NCBI RefSeq assembly: GCF_009905375.1
Contig: NC_133650.1
Location: 69,661,073-69,725,072 of the forward strand
Origin: Apium graveolens
Lineage: Eukaryota > Streptophyta > Magnoliopsida > Apiales > Apiaceae
Reading direction: 5' to 3'
Length of the DNA: 64,000 bases
In this document: positions 23,963 through 37,809 of the stretch, one piece after another
How the letters are laid out: every line of letters starts with the position of its first letter
Position numbering within the stretch: position 1 is the first letter of the stretch
The notes under the pieces: model-generated
Seen by the model: the letters and a program-made list of their open reading frames with translations, nothing else
Told to the model about the DNA's origin: nothing
Database searches by the model: none
Position numbers and translations under genes: made by a program

Positions 23963-25504
23963 TGTTAGTGTTTGTGCCCTAGAGACAACACTATGATGTT
24001 TTAGTTTAAGACATTAGGATTATTAATGTTTATGTTCTATCAATTATTCTCTTTATAATTTATTAATTCTTAATTTACTGCGATATAAATGTTAGATTAA
24101 TAAATGTCTTTGGAATATGATATGCAATTCTATATCTCTAAGTACGCGATTTAGAAATGAAATTATGAGAATAGTATCAATATTTCTAAAGGTCCCTAGT
24201 CGAGTATTATTATTAAGGGACAATAATAATGCATTAAGACTGGTGTGTTTGTTGACTGATGATCACATCTCATTGATCATAGGTATAGTGAAATTTAAGT
24301 AAAAAACACAAGCAGATGTATATGTACATGGTGCTGGACAGACCAATGTGAGATTCTACATGTCTGTTGTGTCATAAGTAATTCTCACAGTGATAATGAT
24401 GTAATGGTCCTTAGACCTGAAGTCATTATATTTCAATTCAAGAATTAATATACATTGATTCCATTAAAAGTTATCCTTGATCGGGTAATGATAAAAGTTG
24501 ACATTGGGTATATTATGAATCATATGAGAAATATGAATGATCTAGATGGGATTTAACCCTCCTATTTTAGGAATGATATTATTGGCCTCTTGTGTGAGCT
24601 AAACTATGAAATGCGTGTCCACGCTCAAATGTTGATTTGATATGATAGTCTACTCATTGATCAAGGAAACTTGGATTAAACTATGATGTAGATGACACAT
24701 TACATGCCTCTAGTTTAATATATAATATTTGGTTAAAGGGATTATATTACATTGTACATTATTCACAAAAGGTTTAATCGATCACCGATTCAATTATTAT
24801 TACTTGGGTAGCAATGATGTATTAATAGATGCCGCTCTTTATTTATAATTTCAAATTAGATTTAAAATTCGTTGCCAACGTAATAATAACCTATAGGGTC
24901 ACACACTAAGAATACTTGAAGGATTATTTAATTTAAATTGGATTTAAATTATATTAAAGTAATTCAAATTATTTATAATATTAATTAATTAGATAAAGAT
25001 TGATATTCGAATTTACTAATATTAATTATGAAATTTATTTGTTAAATAATTAAGTGAGACTTAATTATAATATAAATAGGAATTTCGAATTAATAATAAC
25101 TCCTAATTAGTCAAGAGTTATAATTCGTTTTTCTACTCTTTATATAATATCTTTTGTGTGGCTGATTTTGCAAGCAAGACTTTTACAAAAACCCTAGCCA
25201 CCAAGAGAGAAGATGGAGAGAGCAAGAAGAAACGGGTTTGTGCTAGTACACATCCAATCCTTGAGTTCAAGCATTCATGTGGATACCGATAGAGCGTAGA
25301 TCGCGAGAGCGGGATGCGTGGTGATTGAACAAGCTTTGGATCTCCATTAGTCAACCAATTGGTAAAGCTTCTTAAGGTAAACAATCTGATCTACGAATTA
25401 AATATATGTTTTTCGCATGGATCCTGCTGTGGGTTTCGAAAATTCTTATTTTTTACGTTTTTAATTCTTGTTTTCGTTGCGTTTATGTGCTCGAAACCCA
25501 AACA
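23963..25504 (+). repeat. 5' LTR of E4 (1542 bp)
   Basis: It aligns end to end with 31080-32558. It keeps a block of about 75 bp (roughly 25075-25148) that the 3' copy lacks, and lacks a short TTAATTAAGTATGAC-type insertion present in the 3' copy near 32098. Confidence 0.93.
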
Positions 25505-25520
25505 ATGGTATCAGAGCTAC
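25505..25520 (+). other. Primer-binding site of E4
   Basis: TGGTATCAGAGC (25506-25517) one base after the LTR end; complementary to initiator tRNA-Met. Confidence 0.88.
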
Positions 25521-28320
25521 TTGCGAAAAGTGCTTAATTCATTTATGTGTTTACTGGTTTTATGATGAGAACATGTATATAATATTCCAGGACTATTATG
25601 TATGCGATTTTGTATGTTTTACATGTTATGTTTATATATGCGTATGTATATATATTTTTTGAATATGTTATATTCATGAGAGTTGTATAATCATATGATG
25701 ATTATATAATTTGTATATATACTGATATATACATGTTTTGTGTTTGTTTTTATTATAAGAATCGTATTTGATACGATTCTGAATCGGATGCAGCAGATTT
25801 GCTGAAATCCGTGTCTGGTGTCCGATTTTAGCGAACGAATACGCTATTTCATATGGAATCGAGCGTCTGAATGTAACTGATAGAAAAAGCTATCATCGAC
25901 TGATCTATAAGGCGTTTGACGTCGTTTAGGCCCTGTAATCTGCGATTTAATGTTATCAGATTTAATTTTGAATTTTCTGATTTTTTTAATATTTGGTTTT
26001 TATGATTAGATCATGATGGGTATGATATGTTAAGATCAGATTATTTGTTTTAACATGTTAATTTGTGTTAATTGAGCATGGTGGATGGTTATGGCTTATG
26101 ACCTTAGGTTAATGGTTTTGGTTTTTCAAATACGGCTTGCATGTCGTTTAATCTTGTAATTATTAAATCTCAAATGTAACTCGAGTTCTTCTTGTAATTT
26201 CACTAGATTAGTTTTCATATTTAATTCTTGTAATGTACATGAAGACATGACGATTTGAAGATCAAGGGTAATCCCACACGGAGGCCATCCAAGGAAGCAA
26301 TACAAGAAAGAAAACATGTAATAATTAGCCTGCATTTATTTTCCACCTTAGATTGACCTAGATCTTTGTCATTAGCTTGATAAAGATCACATAGGATGAA
26401 GCCATAACCAACAACGTTTATTTATTGCACTTTATATATATATGCGCATATGATGAATGTATATGTAGAGTAGTTTATAAAGATGCATGCTTAATTAGAT
26501 TAAGGATATATGTATTAGATACGACACCCATGCCATGCTTGCTAAACAAGATAAAATCTGTAACGATTCAATATTTTAAAATGAACAAACGATTATAAGA
26601 TTTTCGTGTTTATGAAACACAGAATAAAATACAAATTTTCTTTGTTTCTGACATGGGGCGATTTTGTCAAAAGCGAGTTCATTAAACTTGTAAGGTTGTG
26701 GGTTTTAAGCGAGACCGTTGTTACTCCCTTACTACCTGGAAATCAAACCATTGACGAATATTGATTGAAGTATTTTATTCAACAAAAAAATGGAAATATC
26801 TTTATGATGGGATCATGATCGTTTTAAAATTAACAAAACCCTAAAGTTAATATTAAGTTGATCATATGCCTTCCAATGAGTCCAATGCGTTAACCCCTAG
26901 ATCGACCAGGAGTGGGTTCGCCAAAGTGAAGTACTCCTATCTATCGTGGGAGATGTGTTGAAGTATATTGATACTTTTTGACTATTGGGTTTGACTTAAC
27001 TAAGTTATCACAATAGGATTGTGAACTTAGAGGCATAGAGTTTGGCGAGATTTATTAGATAAATATGAACAAATGTTGTTCCACCAAGCTATCCAAGAGT
27101 TATATAGTTGATATAATTGACAAATGTTGTCTACCTAAATAATCATATTTTAGGAGAAAAGCCAAAGCTAACCTAACGCGTGGTGAAATATGGATCTCGG
27201 CTCACTAGAAAGGATATAGAAGATATTTTTTCCGAATTAATAGTTAGGGCTATTGATTTGATAAAAATAGTGGGAGATATATATTGTGAATATATATATA
27301 TATATGAATAATCACTTGAACATAATTTAATGATCATCTGTAGACTAAGTCATTTTATGCACTTTAATATTGTAGATATCAAATGACAAATAACACAAAT
27401 AACTTCTCTATGTAATACTCCTTGAGAAGGACAAGCTGACATGAAATAATTTCCTCGATTGACATGGGAACTTGAGGATTGTCCTTGGGTTCAGGGATGT
27501 CACTCAAACCCCTACCTTATTTCTTCTAGCTGAGAATGAAACATGTGCAGAACAAAATGCTTACCGGAAGCAAATTAATTATGCAACTGATGTTTCATGT
27601 CTCATGCTGGTAATTATGAGTGCTGAGCTTTAGAAGCAACAAGAGCATAATGATGCTTATGATATGATTGAGCACCTTCAAAAGATGTTTGAAGGATAGG
27701 CTTTTCAGAAAGATTTGACAATAATAAGGCACCATACTTTTGCATTAATAGGAGAATCAAATCCGGTTGGACCACATGGTCTAAAGGTGATAGGCATATG
27801 TGCCTTGACAGTTTGGGTTTCAAGAATGATCTAGAGACTCGACTTGATTTGATCAAATGATCTTTGAACAACTTCTATTCTCAGTTTGTTATGATATAGA
27901 CAGAACGCTCACTGAGTTGTTAAGCATGTTTAGAAATGCTGAAAATAACACGGTAAAGGCATGAATTACGTCCATATTGATGATGTACACATGGAATGCA
28001 AATGGGAAAGGAAAGTGGACAAGCAAGCTGAAGATTTGATCTTATTCGGTGCCAAACCAAAGTCCAGTCCCAAAGGGCTTTTGAAGCCTAATAGTGGTGT
28101 TTCTAAAGGAGATGATTGTCATTTCTGTGGAAATAACTGAATGAATGGAAGTTAAATTGTCGAGCTTATTTGGAAGATCTAAAGAAGAAGACTAGCAATG
28201 GTTAAGCTTCAGGTATAGGGTTAGAATTGGAGCAAAAGTTGTTGCTCTAGTTGAAGGAACTCGATACCTAATGTTGCCCGTAAGGCGAGATTGAGAACTT
28301 GATAAATTGTTATTACGTGC
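25521..28320 (+). pseudogene. gag: Leader and gag remnant of E4
   Basis: The first 1.5 kb is AT-rich leader-like sequence with no readable protein. From about 27400 short gag-like pieces appear in changing frames. The clearest sign is half of a zinc knuckle, CHFCGNN, at about 28108-28130, then a stop, then LNCRAYLEDLKKKT at about 28150-28195. No long ORF survives. Confidence 0.55.
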
Positions 28321-28639
28321 CTGCCTTTAGCGGATACATTAAGTCAATTTCTTGTCAGGACAAGAAAGGTTTTCATTCTAATTAAATAAACAATAGTTGT
28401 TTATTCTATTTCAATGATAAGACTTATAATGTTGCACAATTAGTTAACAATTTATATGTTCTAAGTTGACTTAAATCAAACATTACCTCAAGCATTGTCG
28501 TTAAGCCACATTAATGAGAAATGCATTTCTGAGTTACATATAAATGAATACTTGGATAAGTTTGATTCTGAATCATACGAAAGATGCGAACTTTGTCTCA
28601 TTGGCATAATGATTAAAGCTTCTTTTACCTGATCAGGTG

Positions 28640-29420
28640 AAAGGGCCACCGAACGATTATGACTTATACATAATGATGTATGTGGTCGAATACATATGAT
28701 GGCAAGGGGGGTTTATACTACTTCATAACATTTACTGATGATTTAAGTAGATATGGATATGTGGTTCTTATGAAGAACAAATCCGATTCTTTTAAAATGT
28801 TCAAAGAATGTAAGGCCGATGTAGAAAAGAAAATAAGGGAAAAGTATAAAAGTTTTACGATCAGATCGTGGAGGAGAATACTTAAACCTCAATTTCAAGA
28901 ATTTCTTGAAGGAGTTTGATAGTGTATCATAACTTACTTCTTCTGGAACACCTCAATGGAATAGAGATTCTAAGAGGAGAAATCGTACCTTGTTGGACAT
29001 AGTGCGATCGATGATGAGTCAAGCGGATCTTCCATTCAGTTTCTAGGGATATGCTCTAGAAACGGCTGCATATACACTTGACCAAATTCCAACTAAAGCG
29101 GTTCAAAAGACTCCATATGAGATATGGACTGAAAAATGTCATAACATGTCATTTATGAAACTTTGGGGACGTGAAGCGTTTGTAAAATGTTTAGCCTCTG
29201 ACAAGCTTGGACCAAAATTAGATAGATGCAATTTTGTGGGATACCCAAGTGAGACTAGGGTATAGTTTTTATAATCCTTCCAAGAAGAAAGTGTTTGTTG
29301 CTCGGGCTACTGTATTTCTTGAGGGAGAACTACTTTCTAAGAAAATCAGTGAAAGGATAATACATCTCGATGAAGATCGAGAACCACATGATAACATTGA
29401 ACCAGAGTTGCAATAAGATC
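28640..29420 (+). pseudogene. pol: Integrase remnant of E4
   Basis: 28680-28919 reads YYFITFTDDLSRYGYVVLM, the start of the copia integrase core, then loses frame where the RSDRGGE-type acidic motif should be. 28960-29240 matches the later core region in broken frames (a TLLDIVRSMMSQADLP-like stretch). 29234-29416 is the integrase C-terminal end. Confidence 0.75.
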
Positions 29421-29558
29421 AGGATGTACATCAAAATGTTGAAAGTAATCTTGTCCAAGAAACACAAGTTATTCGTAGATCTAGTAGGATTCACCATGAG
29501 CCCGGGAGAAATTATGAATTTCTTTTGACTCAAGATGGTGATGTGATGCTTACGGATA

Positions 29559-30370
29559 ATGATAAGCCTCTCTCCTACTAAAATGATACAGGATGCTCGC
29601 TTCTATTTAGTGCCATGTTTTATGAACAGTTCAGACTCCGAGAGATGGCTAGAGGCCATAAAATCCGAGATGGAATCCCTGTATCAAAATAAAGTATTGA
29701 CTTTAGTTGATCCACTCGAAGGGGTAAAACCTATAGGGTGCAAGTGGGTTTTCAAGAAGAAAAACTGACATGGATTGTAAAGTACAGACCTATAAGATGC
29801 GACCAGTGGTAAATATTTTCAAACAAATTCATGGTATAGACTATGATGAGACTTTTTCACCAGTTACTATCGTCAAGTCCATCAGGATTTTGTTAGCAAT
29901 AGTTTCTTACTTTGACTGTGAGATTTGGAAAATGGGTGTCAAAACTGCTTTCTTATATGGGAGTCTTGAAGAGGATGTATATATGATACAACCTGAGGGT
30001 TTTGTCGATCCAAAGTTTGCTAAGATAGTTTATAAGTTGCTTCTATCTATTTATAGATTGAAGCAAGCTTCAAGGGGAATGAATATTCATTTTGATGAAA
30101 CGGTCAAAGAGTTTGGCTTTATTCAAAATGGAGATGAACCATGTGTTTACAAGAAGGTAAGTGGAATCCATGTGACATTCCTAGTATTATATGTAGATGA
30201 CATATAATAAATAAGGAATGGCATACCTTCTCTACAGGCTGTTAAGACTTGGTTGAGAAATAGTTTCTCGGTGAAAGACTTAGGCGATGCTACCTATATA
30301 TTAGGGATCAAGATCTATAGAGATAGATTGAAAAGTTTAATCGACCTAGTCGGAGTATATATATATTGAT
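29559..30370 (+). pseudogene. pol: Reverse transcriptase remnant of E4
   Basis: The 29559-29768 block ends GCKWVFKKK. After a stop, 29770-30207 carries YDETFSPV, the KTAFLYGSLEEDVYM region and ends with LYVDDI, the RT active site, immediately followed by a stop. Family proteins have DVKTAFLNG where this one has GVKTAFLYG, so the first catalytic Asp appears lost. Confidence 0.85.
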
Positions 30371-30469
30371 AAAATATTGCATCATTTTAGGATGTAAGAG
30401 ATAAAGAAATGATATGTTTCGATGTCTCATGGGATAGTGATCTCAAAAGATAACTGCCCCCTAAATCAT

Positions 30470-31079
30470 TAGATGATAAGGGCCGTTTGTGAAAGTTCCA
30501 GATACGTCAGCAATTCTGGATCTATATTGTGTACAATGATATGTATTTATCCTGATGTTTCGTATACTTTGAGCATGACGATCAGATACCAGTCTAATCC
30601 AGGTGAGGGTCACTTGATAGTTTTCAAGAATATTCTTAAATACTTAAAGAGGACTAAAGATTTATTTTTGGTGTATGGAGAAGATAGGGAACTGGTTGTT
30701 AAGGGTTACACTGATACTAGTTTCTGAAACTAATTTTTGGACAGACAAGGATGATTACGAGTTTATGTCTGTTTTGTGTTTTGTCTAAATATAATTGATG
30801 TTAGCTTGAATAGTTTACAACAAGAACATTGATGATTCTATGGAAGCCGAATATATTGATATTTTTTGAAACAAACATGGAGACTGTTTAGGCATGTCCT
30901 TAGGCAATATCGCCTTATTAATGAGATTAATGATTAAGGAGATATAAATGTAAAGTGCATAGTAATGATAGTGTTGCAGACCCACTGACTAAGGCTTTGT
31001 CGCAACAGAAGTACGATGGTCATACTAGTTCCATGAGTATTAGATACATGGGTGATTGGCTCTAGTGCAGGTGGGAGAT
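30470..31079 (+). pseudogene. pol: RNase H remnant and polypurine tract of E4
   Basis: 30473-30727 contains the connection region (YQSNPGEGHL, ILKYLKRTKDL) and KGYTDTSF at the RNase H start. The middle is unreadable. 30970-31060 shows the end DPLTKALSQQK...YMGDW. The purine tract GTGGGAGAT at 31071-31079 primes plus-strand synthesis and abuts the 3' LTR. Confidence 0.75.
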
Positions 31080-32558
31080 TGTTCGTGTTTGTGCCCTAGA
31101 GACAACACTATGATGTTTTAGTTTAAGACATTAGGATTATTAATGTTTATCTTCTATCGATTATTCTCTTTATAATTTATTAATTCTTAATTTACTGTGA
31201 TATAAATGTTAGATTAATAAATGTCCTTGGAATATGATATGCAATTCTATATCTCTAAGTACGTGACTTAGAAATGAGATTATGAGAATAATATCAATAT
31301 TCCTAAAGGTCCCTAATCGATTATTATTATTAAGGGACAATAATAATGCATTAAGACTGGTGTGTTTGTTGACTGATGATCACATCTCATTGATCATAGG
31401 TATAGTGATACTAAAGTTAAAAACACAGGCAGATGTATATGTACATGGTGCTGGACAGACCGATGTGAGATTCTACATATCTGTTGTGTCATAAGTAATT
31501 CTCACATTGATAATGATGTAATGGTCCTTAGACCTGAAGTCATTATATTTCTATACGAGAATTAATATACATTGATTCCATTAAAAGTTATCATTGACCG
31601 GGTAATGATAAAAGTGGACATTGGGTATATTATGAATCGTATGAGAAATATGAATGATCTAGATGGGATTTAACCCTCCTATTTTAGGAGTGATATTATT
31701 GGCCTCTTGTGTGAGCTAAACTATGAAATGCGTGGCCACGCTCAAATGTTAATTTGATATGATAGTCTACTCATTGATCAAGGAAACTTGGATTAAACTA
31801 TGATGAGGATGACACATTACATGCCTCTAGTTTAATCTATAATATTTGGTTAAATGGATTATATTACATTGTACATTATTTACAAAAGGTTTAATCAATC
31901 ACCGATTCAATTATTATTACTTGGGTAGTACTGATGTATTACTAGATGCCGCTCATTGTTTATAATTTTAAATTAGATTAAAATTCGTTGTCAATGTAAT
32001 AATAACCTATAGGGTCACACACTAAGAATGCTTGAAGGATTATTTAATTTAAATTGGATTTAAATTATATTAAAGTAATTCAAATTATTTATAATATTAA
32101 TTAAGTATGACTTAATTAATTAGATAAATATTGATATTCAAATTTACTAATATTAATTATGAAATTTATTTGTTAAATAATTAAGTGAGACTTAATTATA
32201 ATATCTCTTGTGTGGCTGATTTTGTAAGCAAGACTTTTACTAAAACCCTAGCCACCAAGAGAGAAGATGGAGAGAGTAAGAAGAAACGCGTTTGTGCTAG
32301 TACACATCCAATCATTGAGTTTAAGCATTCGTGTGGATACCGATAGAGCGTAGATCGCGAGAGCGGGATGCGTGGTGATTGAACAAGCGTTGGATCTCCA
32401 TTAGTCAACCAATTGGTGAAGCTTCTTAAGGTAAACAATCTGATCTACGAATTAAATATATGTTTTTTGCATGAACCCTGCGGTGGGTTTCAAAAATTCT
32501 GATTTTTTTTTATTTTTAATTACTATTTCTGTTGTGTTTATGTGCTCGAAACCCAACA
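31080..32558 (+). repeat. 3' LTR of E4 (1479 bp)
   Basis: Near-identical to 23963-25504 apart from scattered substitutions and two sizeable indels. It starts TGTTCGTG against TGTTAGTG in the 5' copy. Such divergence between LTRs that were identical at insertion means the insertion is not recent. Confidence 0.93.
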
Positions 32559-32563
32559 CAGCT

Positions 32564-35380
32564 TCCACTAGTACTTTTTCTGTCAACCCCGCATTCAACA
32601 AAATCTGCATCCGTTTATCCAATAGCTTCAAAACCAGTTTCCTTAGGATACCACAATCCCAAGTTTGGAGTCCTCTTCAAGTATCTGAAAATCCTATTCA
32701 CAGCCATCGAATGTGATTCTTTTGGATTGGCTTGAAATCTTGCACACAGACATGTTGCAAACATGATATCTAGTCTACTTGCAGTTAAGTACAACAAAGA
32801 TCCAATCATTCCTCTATAGCTTGAGATATCTACACTCTTTCCCTTTTTATCTTCGTCCAACTTGGTAGCTGTAGACAAAGGTGTAGATGAAGGTGAAAAA
32901 TCAACCATACCAAACTTTTTCAATAAATCTTTGACATACTTCGTTTGGCTGATGAAGATTCCATCATTTCTTTGGCTAACTTGAAGTCCAAGAAAGTAAC
33001 TTAATTCCCCCATCATGCACATTTCATATTCACTCTGCATAAGCTTAGAGAATCTTTGGAAAAACTTTTCATTTGTAGAACCAAAGATAATATCATCCAC
33101 ATAGATCTGAACTAGGATCATATCATCACCATGTTTCTTGTAGAAGAGTGTCTTGTCAATTGTACCTCTAGTGAATCCATGTTTAATGGAAAATTCTAAA
33201 AGTGTGTCATACCAAGCTCTAGGTTCTTGTTTTAGTCCATACAGAGCCTTGAGTAACTTGTATACAAAATTTGGAAATTCTGGATCTTCAAAGCCAGGTG
33301 GCTGTTGCACATAAACCTCTTCTTCCAACTCACCATTAAGAAATGCACTCTTCACATCCATTTGATATACCTTGAAATTTGACTGTGCAACAAATGCAAG
33401 AAAGATCCTTATTGCTTCAAGTCTTGCAACTGGAGCAAAATTTTCATCATAATTAATTCCTTCTTCCTGTGAGTAGCCTTTTGTAACCAACCTTGCTTTG
33501 TTCCTGGTGATAATTTCATTTTCATCCATTTTGTTCCTGAACACCCACTTTGTTCCAATAATAATTCTGTTCTTTGGTGCATGAACCAATTTCCAAATTT
33601 GTTTCTTTCAAACTGATTTAGCTCTTCTTGTATTGCAGATATCCAATCAGGATCAAAAAGGGCTTCCTCAGTTTTCTTTGGCTCAACTTGTGACATAAAA
33701 TATGCATAAAGACATTCATTTGGAGTTGCACTCCTATTTCTCACTCCAGCATTGGGATCACCAATAATTGCATCTGCATTGTGAATTATATCCCATTTCC
33801 TTGTGTGAGTTTGTTGACTTTTGTTTTTTGCTCCTTCTTCATTATTGGCATGACTTTCAGAATTTTCTCCTCTTTCTCCCCTAAGTTTGTGCTATCAAAT
33901 TCAGGTGTATGAGATGAGCTTCCATTCTCATGATTCACTTATTCAGTAGACTCTTCATCAATTCCATGATTTGTGTTGACTTCAGCTTCATCATTAGAAT
34001 CACTATTAATGTTGAGATTTTCAAACTTGAGGGCTTCAGCTTCATTTTCATCAAGGCATTCCAAGCCTGGACATTTGTCATCATCAAAAGTAATATATGT
34101 TCTTTCCATAATCTTCTTTTGTTCAATTACATAGACTTTGTATGCAGTTCTTTTCAATGAATATCATTAAAAAAAATTGCGTCAAAAACTTTAGAGTCAA
34201 ATTTTCCCACATATTTAGAATTGTCCTTCAACACATAGCACTTGCTTCCAAACACATGAAGATGTTTTATAGTAGGATATCTTTTAGACAAGATTGAGTA
34301 GGGTGAATTGCCAAGATTCTTGTTAATGAGATATCTGTTTTGAGTATAGCATGCAGTGTTCAAAGCTTCTTCCCAAAAACTAGTTTACAACTTTGCATCT
34401 TGCAGCATTGTTCTAGCAGCCTCTATTAGTGTTCTGTTCTTTCTCTTAACTACCCCATTTTGTTGAGGTGTTCTAGCAGCTGAGAATTTATGAAAAATCT
34501 TCTTAATGTGTTCAATTGCAGAATTTAGTTAAGGTTACATTCCTGAATTCTATTATATTATCACTTCTTAATCTTTTCACACAATTATGATCTTCAGCCT
34601 GCTTATCAATCTTCTTAATGTGTTCAATTATGATGTGTGGAGTTTCATCTTTAGAGTGCATAAATTCTACCCATGTATATCTTGAGTAGTCATCCACCAT
34701 CACAAGTGCATATCTTTTTCTTGAAATTGACTGGACATTAACCGGTCCAAATAAATCCATATGAATAAGTTGCAAATGTGCACTTATAGAACTCACAGTT
34801 TTACTTTTGTGACTTGATCTTTTCATTTTTCCATTTTGACAAGCATCACACACTTCATCTTGAGCAAACTCCAGATTAGGCACGTCTTTCACTAACTCCT
34901 TTTTGACTAGAGTATTGATTTCCTTGAAATTCAAGTGAGACGGTTTTTTATGCCATAGCTTGCTTTGCTCTATAGATGCATTGGTGTATAAGCAATAAAT
35001 TGCATCCTCATTTGCTGAGTCCAAATCTGCAACAAATAAGCTTCATTTCCTTGCTCCTTTTAGAGCAACTTCGCCAGTTTTCTTGTTGATAAAATTGCAT
35101 TCTTTTTTGTTAAATAGGACCTTGAAACCTTTGTCTGCAAATTGGCTGACACTGAGAAGGTTCACTTTAAGACCAGCTACTAGTGCTACATCTTCAATGA
35201 CAACATTTCTAGAAATCAATTTGCCATATCCCATTGTGAAACTTTTGTTGTTGTCTCCAAAAGTTACTAATGGGCCAGCCTTCTCCTCAAACTATGATAG
35301 CACAACCATATCACCTGTCATAAGTCTTGAACATCCAAAATCTATGATCCATGTGACTTTCTTATTTTTTTCCCTACACA
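32564..35380 (-). pseudogene. pol: pol of E3: protease, integrase, RT, start of RNase H
   Basis: The protease motif near 35310-35350 reads DFGCSRLMTG, with Ser of the DSG motif replaced by Phe. Integrase HHCC is seen in 35024-34512 (LWHKKPSHLNF, VCDACQNGK), followed by VDDYSRYTWV and a broken acidic motif. RT is open from 33589 to 32615: [26 protein letters not shown] near 33095-33110. A frameshift near 33590 separates it from the upstream linker (33744-33409). RNase H begins after 32640 and is cut by E4 at 32563, resuming at 23962. Confidence 0.88.
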
Positions 35381-35388
35381 CAATGAGT

Positions 35389-37758
35389 TTAAGCGTGTTT
35401 AGCAACCCAAGCAGTGTTGGGTACTTTCTTCTTGTTAACAGATTTGATAGAGGTAGAGTTTGATGATTCAGAAAGAATAGAGTTCATTGAATAATGTGCA
35501 TTGTCCTTTTTAGCTGAAGACTCAATATTGATTTCCTTAAGATCAACTCTCATCTTGTGGCAACTTGTCATTACTTTCATGTTGTAAGGTATGCAATCAA
35601 ACTTGTCACAAAATGAATAGGAATCTTCAGTTTTTGCTTTATTATATTTGCATGCTCCTACTACTGGCTTACTAACAACCTTTTTGCAATGGTGAGTTAG
35701 ATGATTCACAGAGCCACATTTCTGACATTGTTTTCTTGGAGCATCTGTAATATAAGAAAAGTTGTTGCTTTTGTTTATCCCAATCTTTCCATTTCTATTC
35801 TTCTTCTCTCTTGCATCTTCAGTTTTCATTTCCTTGACAGGTGTCTTGGAGTTTTGGTTGACGATGGTCTTGTTTTCATCTTTGGACGTTGGAGTTGTTT
35901 CAACATTTTCCTTCTATTTATCTTCATCAGCAATTTCTTGATTTATGATCAACTCTTCTTCACTGAAATTAACTTAACATGCTTTGAACATAGGTGAACC
36001 AACATTTCTCAGCATAGCTGGGACATCTTTATTTTCTGTTGCTTTTCCTTTATAACCTACAGTTTTCTTATTTCTATTCAAAGCATCATAATCAAGAACA
36101 ATAGCTATGTTAGCACATGGCTTGTTCTTCTCATGGCACTGATCAACCAACTCAGATGCATTCCTGAATGATTTCAGTTTCACCTCATTCTTCTCAATCT
36201 TTTCTCTTAACACAGTTTCAATCTCATTGGCACACTTCAACTTGTTTTTCAAATATTCATTTTCTTGCTTGACTGACTCAAGCTCCATAAGCAATAGATC
36301 CATATTTTGCTTCTCACTCTCAAGATTCTCATTAGCCTTTGTTAGCCTACTAACTTCCTCAGTAGCTGCCACTAAGCTAGTGTGTATGAAACATCTCCAC
36401 ACTCATCTTTTCCATAGTCTCTTTATATTGACTAGCATTTAAATCAATAGTGGTTAGAGTTGGTACCTTTAATTTTGAAGTGGATGCTTCTCCATGCTCA
36501 AAATCCATGAGGGCATAGTTTCCAACCTCGATATACTCATCATCATCAGTATCATCCCAACTTTTTCCTTCTGCAATATAGGCTTTTCCAGACTACTTCT
36601 TCAAGAGAGCTTCATACTTTGCTTCCAGTTCAAGATAGGTCTTGTCTTTCTTCACCTTTTTATGATTTCTACATTCAATAACAAAGTGACCGAACTCATC
36701 ACAGTTGAAGCACCTTATCTTTGATCTGTCCACAGATCCTGTTTTGTAGCCACCTTTGCTAGCTGAATGGTACTGAGCTTTTGGTTTCCAATTATTGATG
36801 TTGGAAAATTGTCCCTTGCCTTTGAAAAACCTTGGCTTCTTGACTCTTATGTTAGAGAATTTCCTAGCCAAGTATGCCATGGATTGATCCATTTCATCTA
36901 GCTCATCTAAGGTATAATATTCATCTTCCTCCAACTCCAATACAACTTGCTTTTGAGGTCATTTGTTCTTTTGCTCCATAGCTTGAATAACTGGAACTTG
37001 ATCATCTTGCTCATCTTCACTTTTTTCTCTGTCATTCATAATCAAAGCACTTGAACCATCAACAACATGACCATGGTGTGCTTTCAATAACTTTCTTTGC
37101 AGCATTTCAAGTTCATAAGTTTTCAACATTCTATATAGAACTTCCAAATTTATTCTGCTTAAATCTCTTCCTTCTTTGATGGCTGATATTTTCTGTTCAA
37201 GATGGTCAGGATGAGCTAGAAGAAACTTTAGGTTAGCCTCTTCAACTTCATAATATTTATCATGTAGGTGCAAGTCATTTATTAATTTATTGAATCTTTC
37301 AACTTCAGTGATTCATTCTTTTGGTTTAGCCATAAACCCCTCATACTGAGAAACCAGAATCCTCCTTTGGTTTGACCTAACCTCCTATGTTCCTTCACAT
37401 AAAATTTCTATTTTCTCCTAGATCTGTTTGGTTATGTCACAGTTGACAATTTTATTGTACATTACATTTTCAAGTGACTCTATTATGATCAACTGTAAGC
37501 CACTATCCATAGGACTTTTTCTTTTTCAGTTTCAATATATTCTGAAGGATCTTTAGGAGCATAATGTGCTGGAATGACCATGTCTCCATATGTGGATTCC
37601 TCAACTCTTACCATGGGGGTGAAAGGCCCATTCTTGAGGATATGAATGTATAAAGGATCGGCCATCATGATGAAAAACAACATTTTCTTTTTCCATAGTG
37701 TGTAGTTAGATCTGTCAAAGGTAGGGATTTTTATACTGCTAAGCTTATGTGTATTCAT
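35389..37758 (-). pseudogene. gag: gag of E3, decayed
   Basis: ATG at 37758, 38 bases past the PBS, starts MNTHKLSSIKIPTFDRSNYT. It is interrupted near 37490, then readable at 37273-36959 and 36940-36593, where a zinc knuckle CFNCDEFGHFVIEC lies at about 36670-36710. A coiled-coil segment follows (36402-35974), and a second knuckle CQKCGSVNHLTHHC at about 35690-35735. It ends TAWVAKHA-stop at 35389, followed by the protease in another frame. The two knuckles far apart match the layout of E1 and E2. Confidence 0.8.
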
Positions 37759-37795
37759 TCTTTCAAGATCTTTAATCTGTTTGCTTTCAGATTTT

Positions 37796-37807
37796 GCTCT
37801 GATACCA
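37796..37807 (-). other. Primer-binding site of E3
   Basis: TGGTATCAGAGC on the minus strand, two bases from the LTR end at 37810. Confidence 0.85.
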
Positions 37808-37809
37808 CT

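Larger units (their letters stand above)
23963..32558 (+). mobile_element. Complete but decayed Ty1/copia retrotransposon E4
   Basis: LTRs 23963-25504 and 31080-32558, both TGTT...AACA, flank a 5.6-kb interior with PBS, CCHC knuckle, integrase, RT, RNase H and a purine tract GTGGGAGAT just before the 3' LTR. The duplication CAGCT (23958-23962 and 32559-32563) is perfect. The insertion cuts RNase H of E3. The order is that of copia, but the LTR, knuckle and RT text differ from the Sirevirus-like elements, so it is another lineage that I do not name. Frequent stops and frameshifts make it non-functional. Confidence 0.92.
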
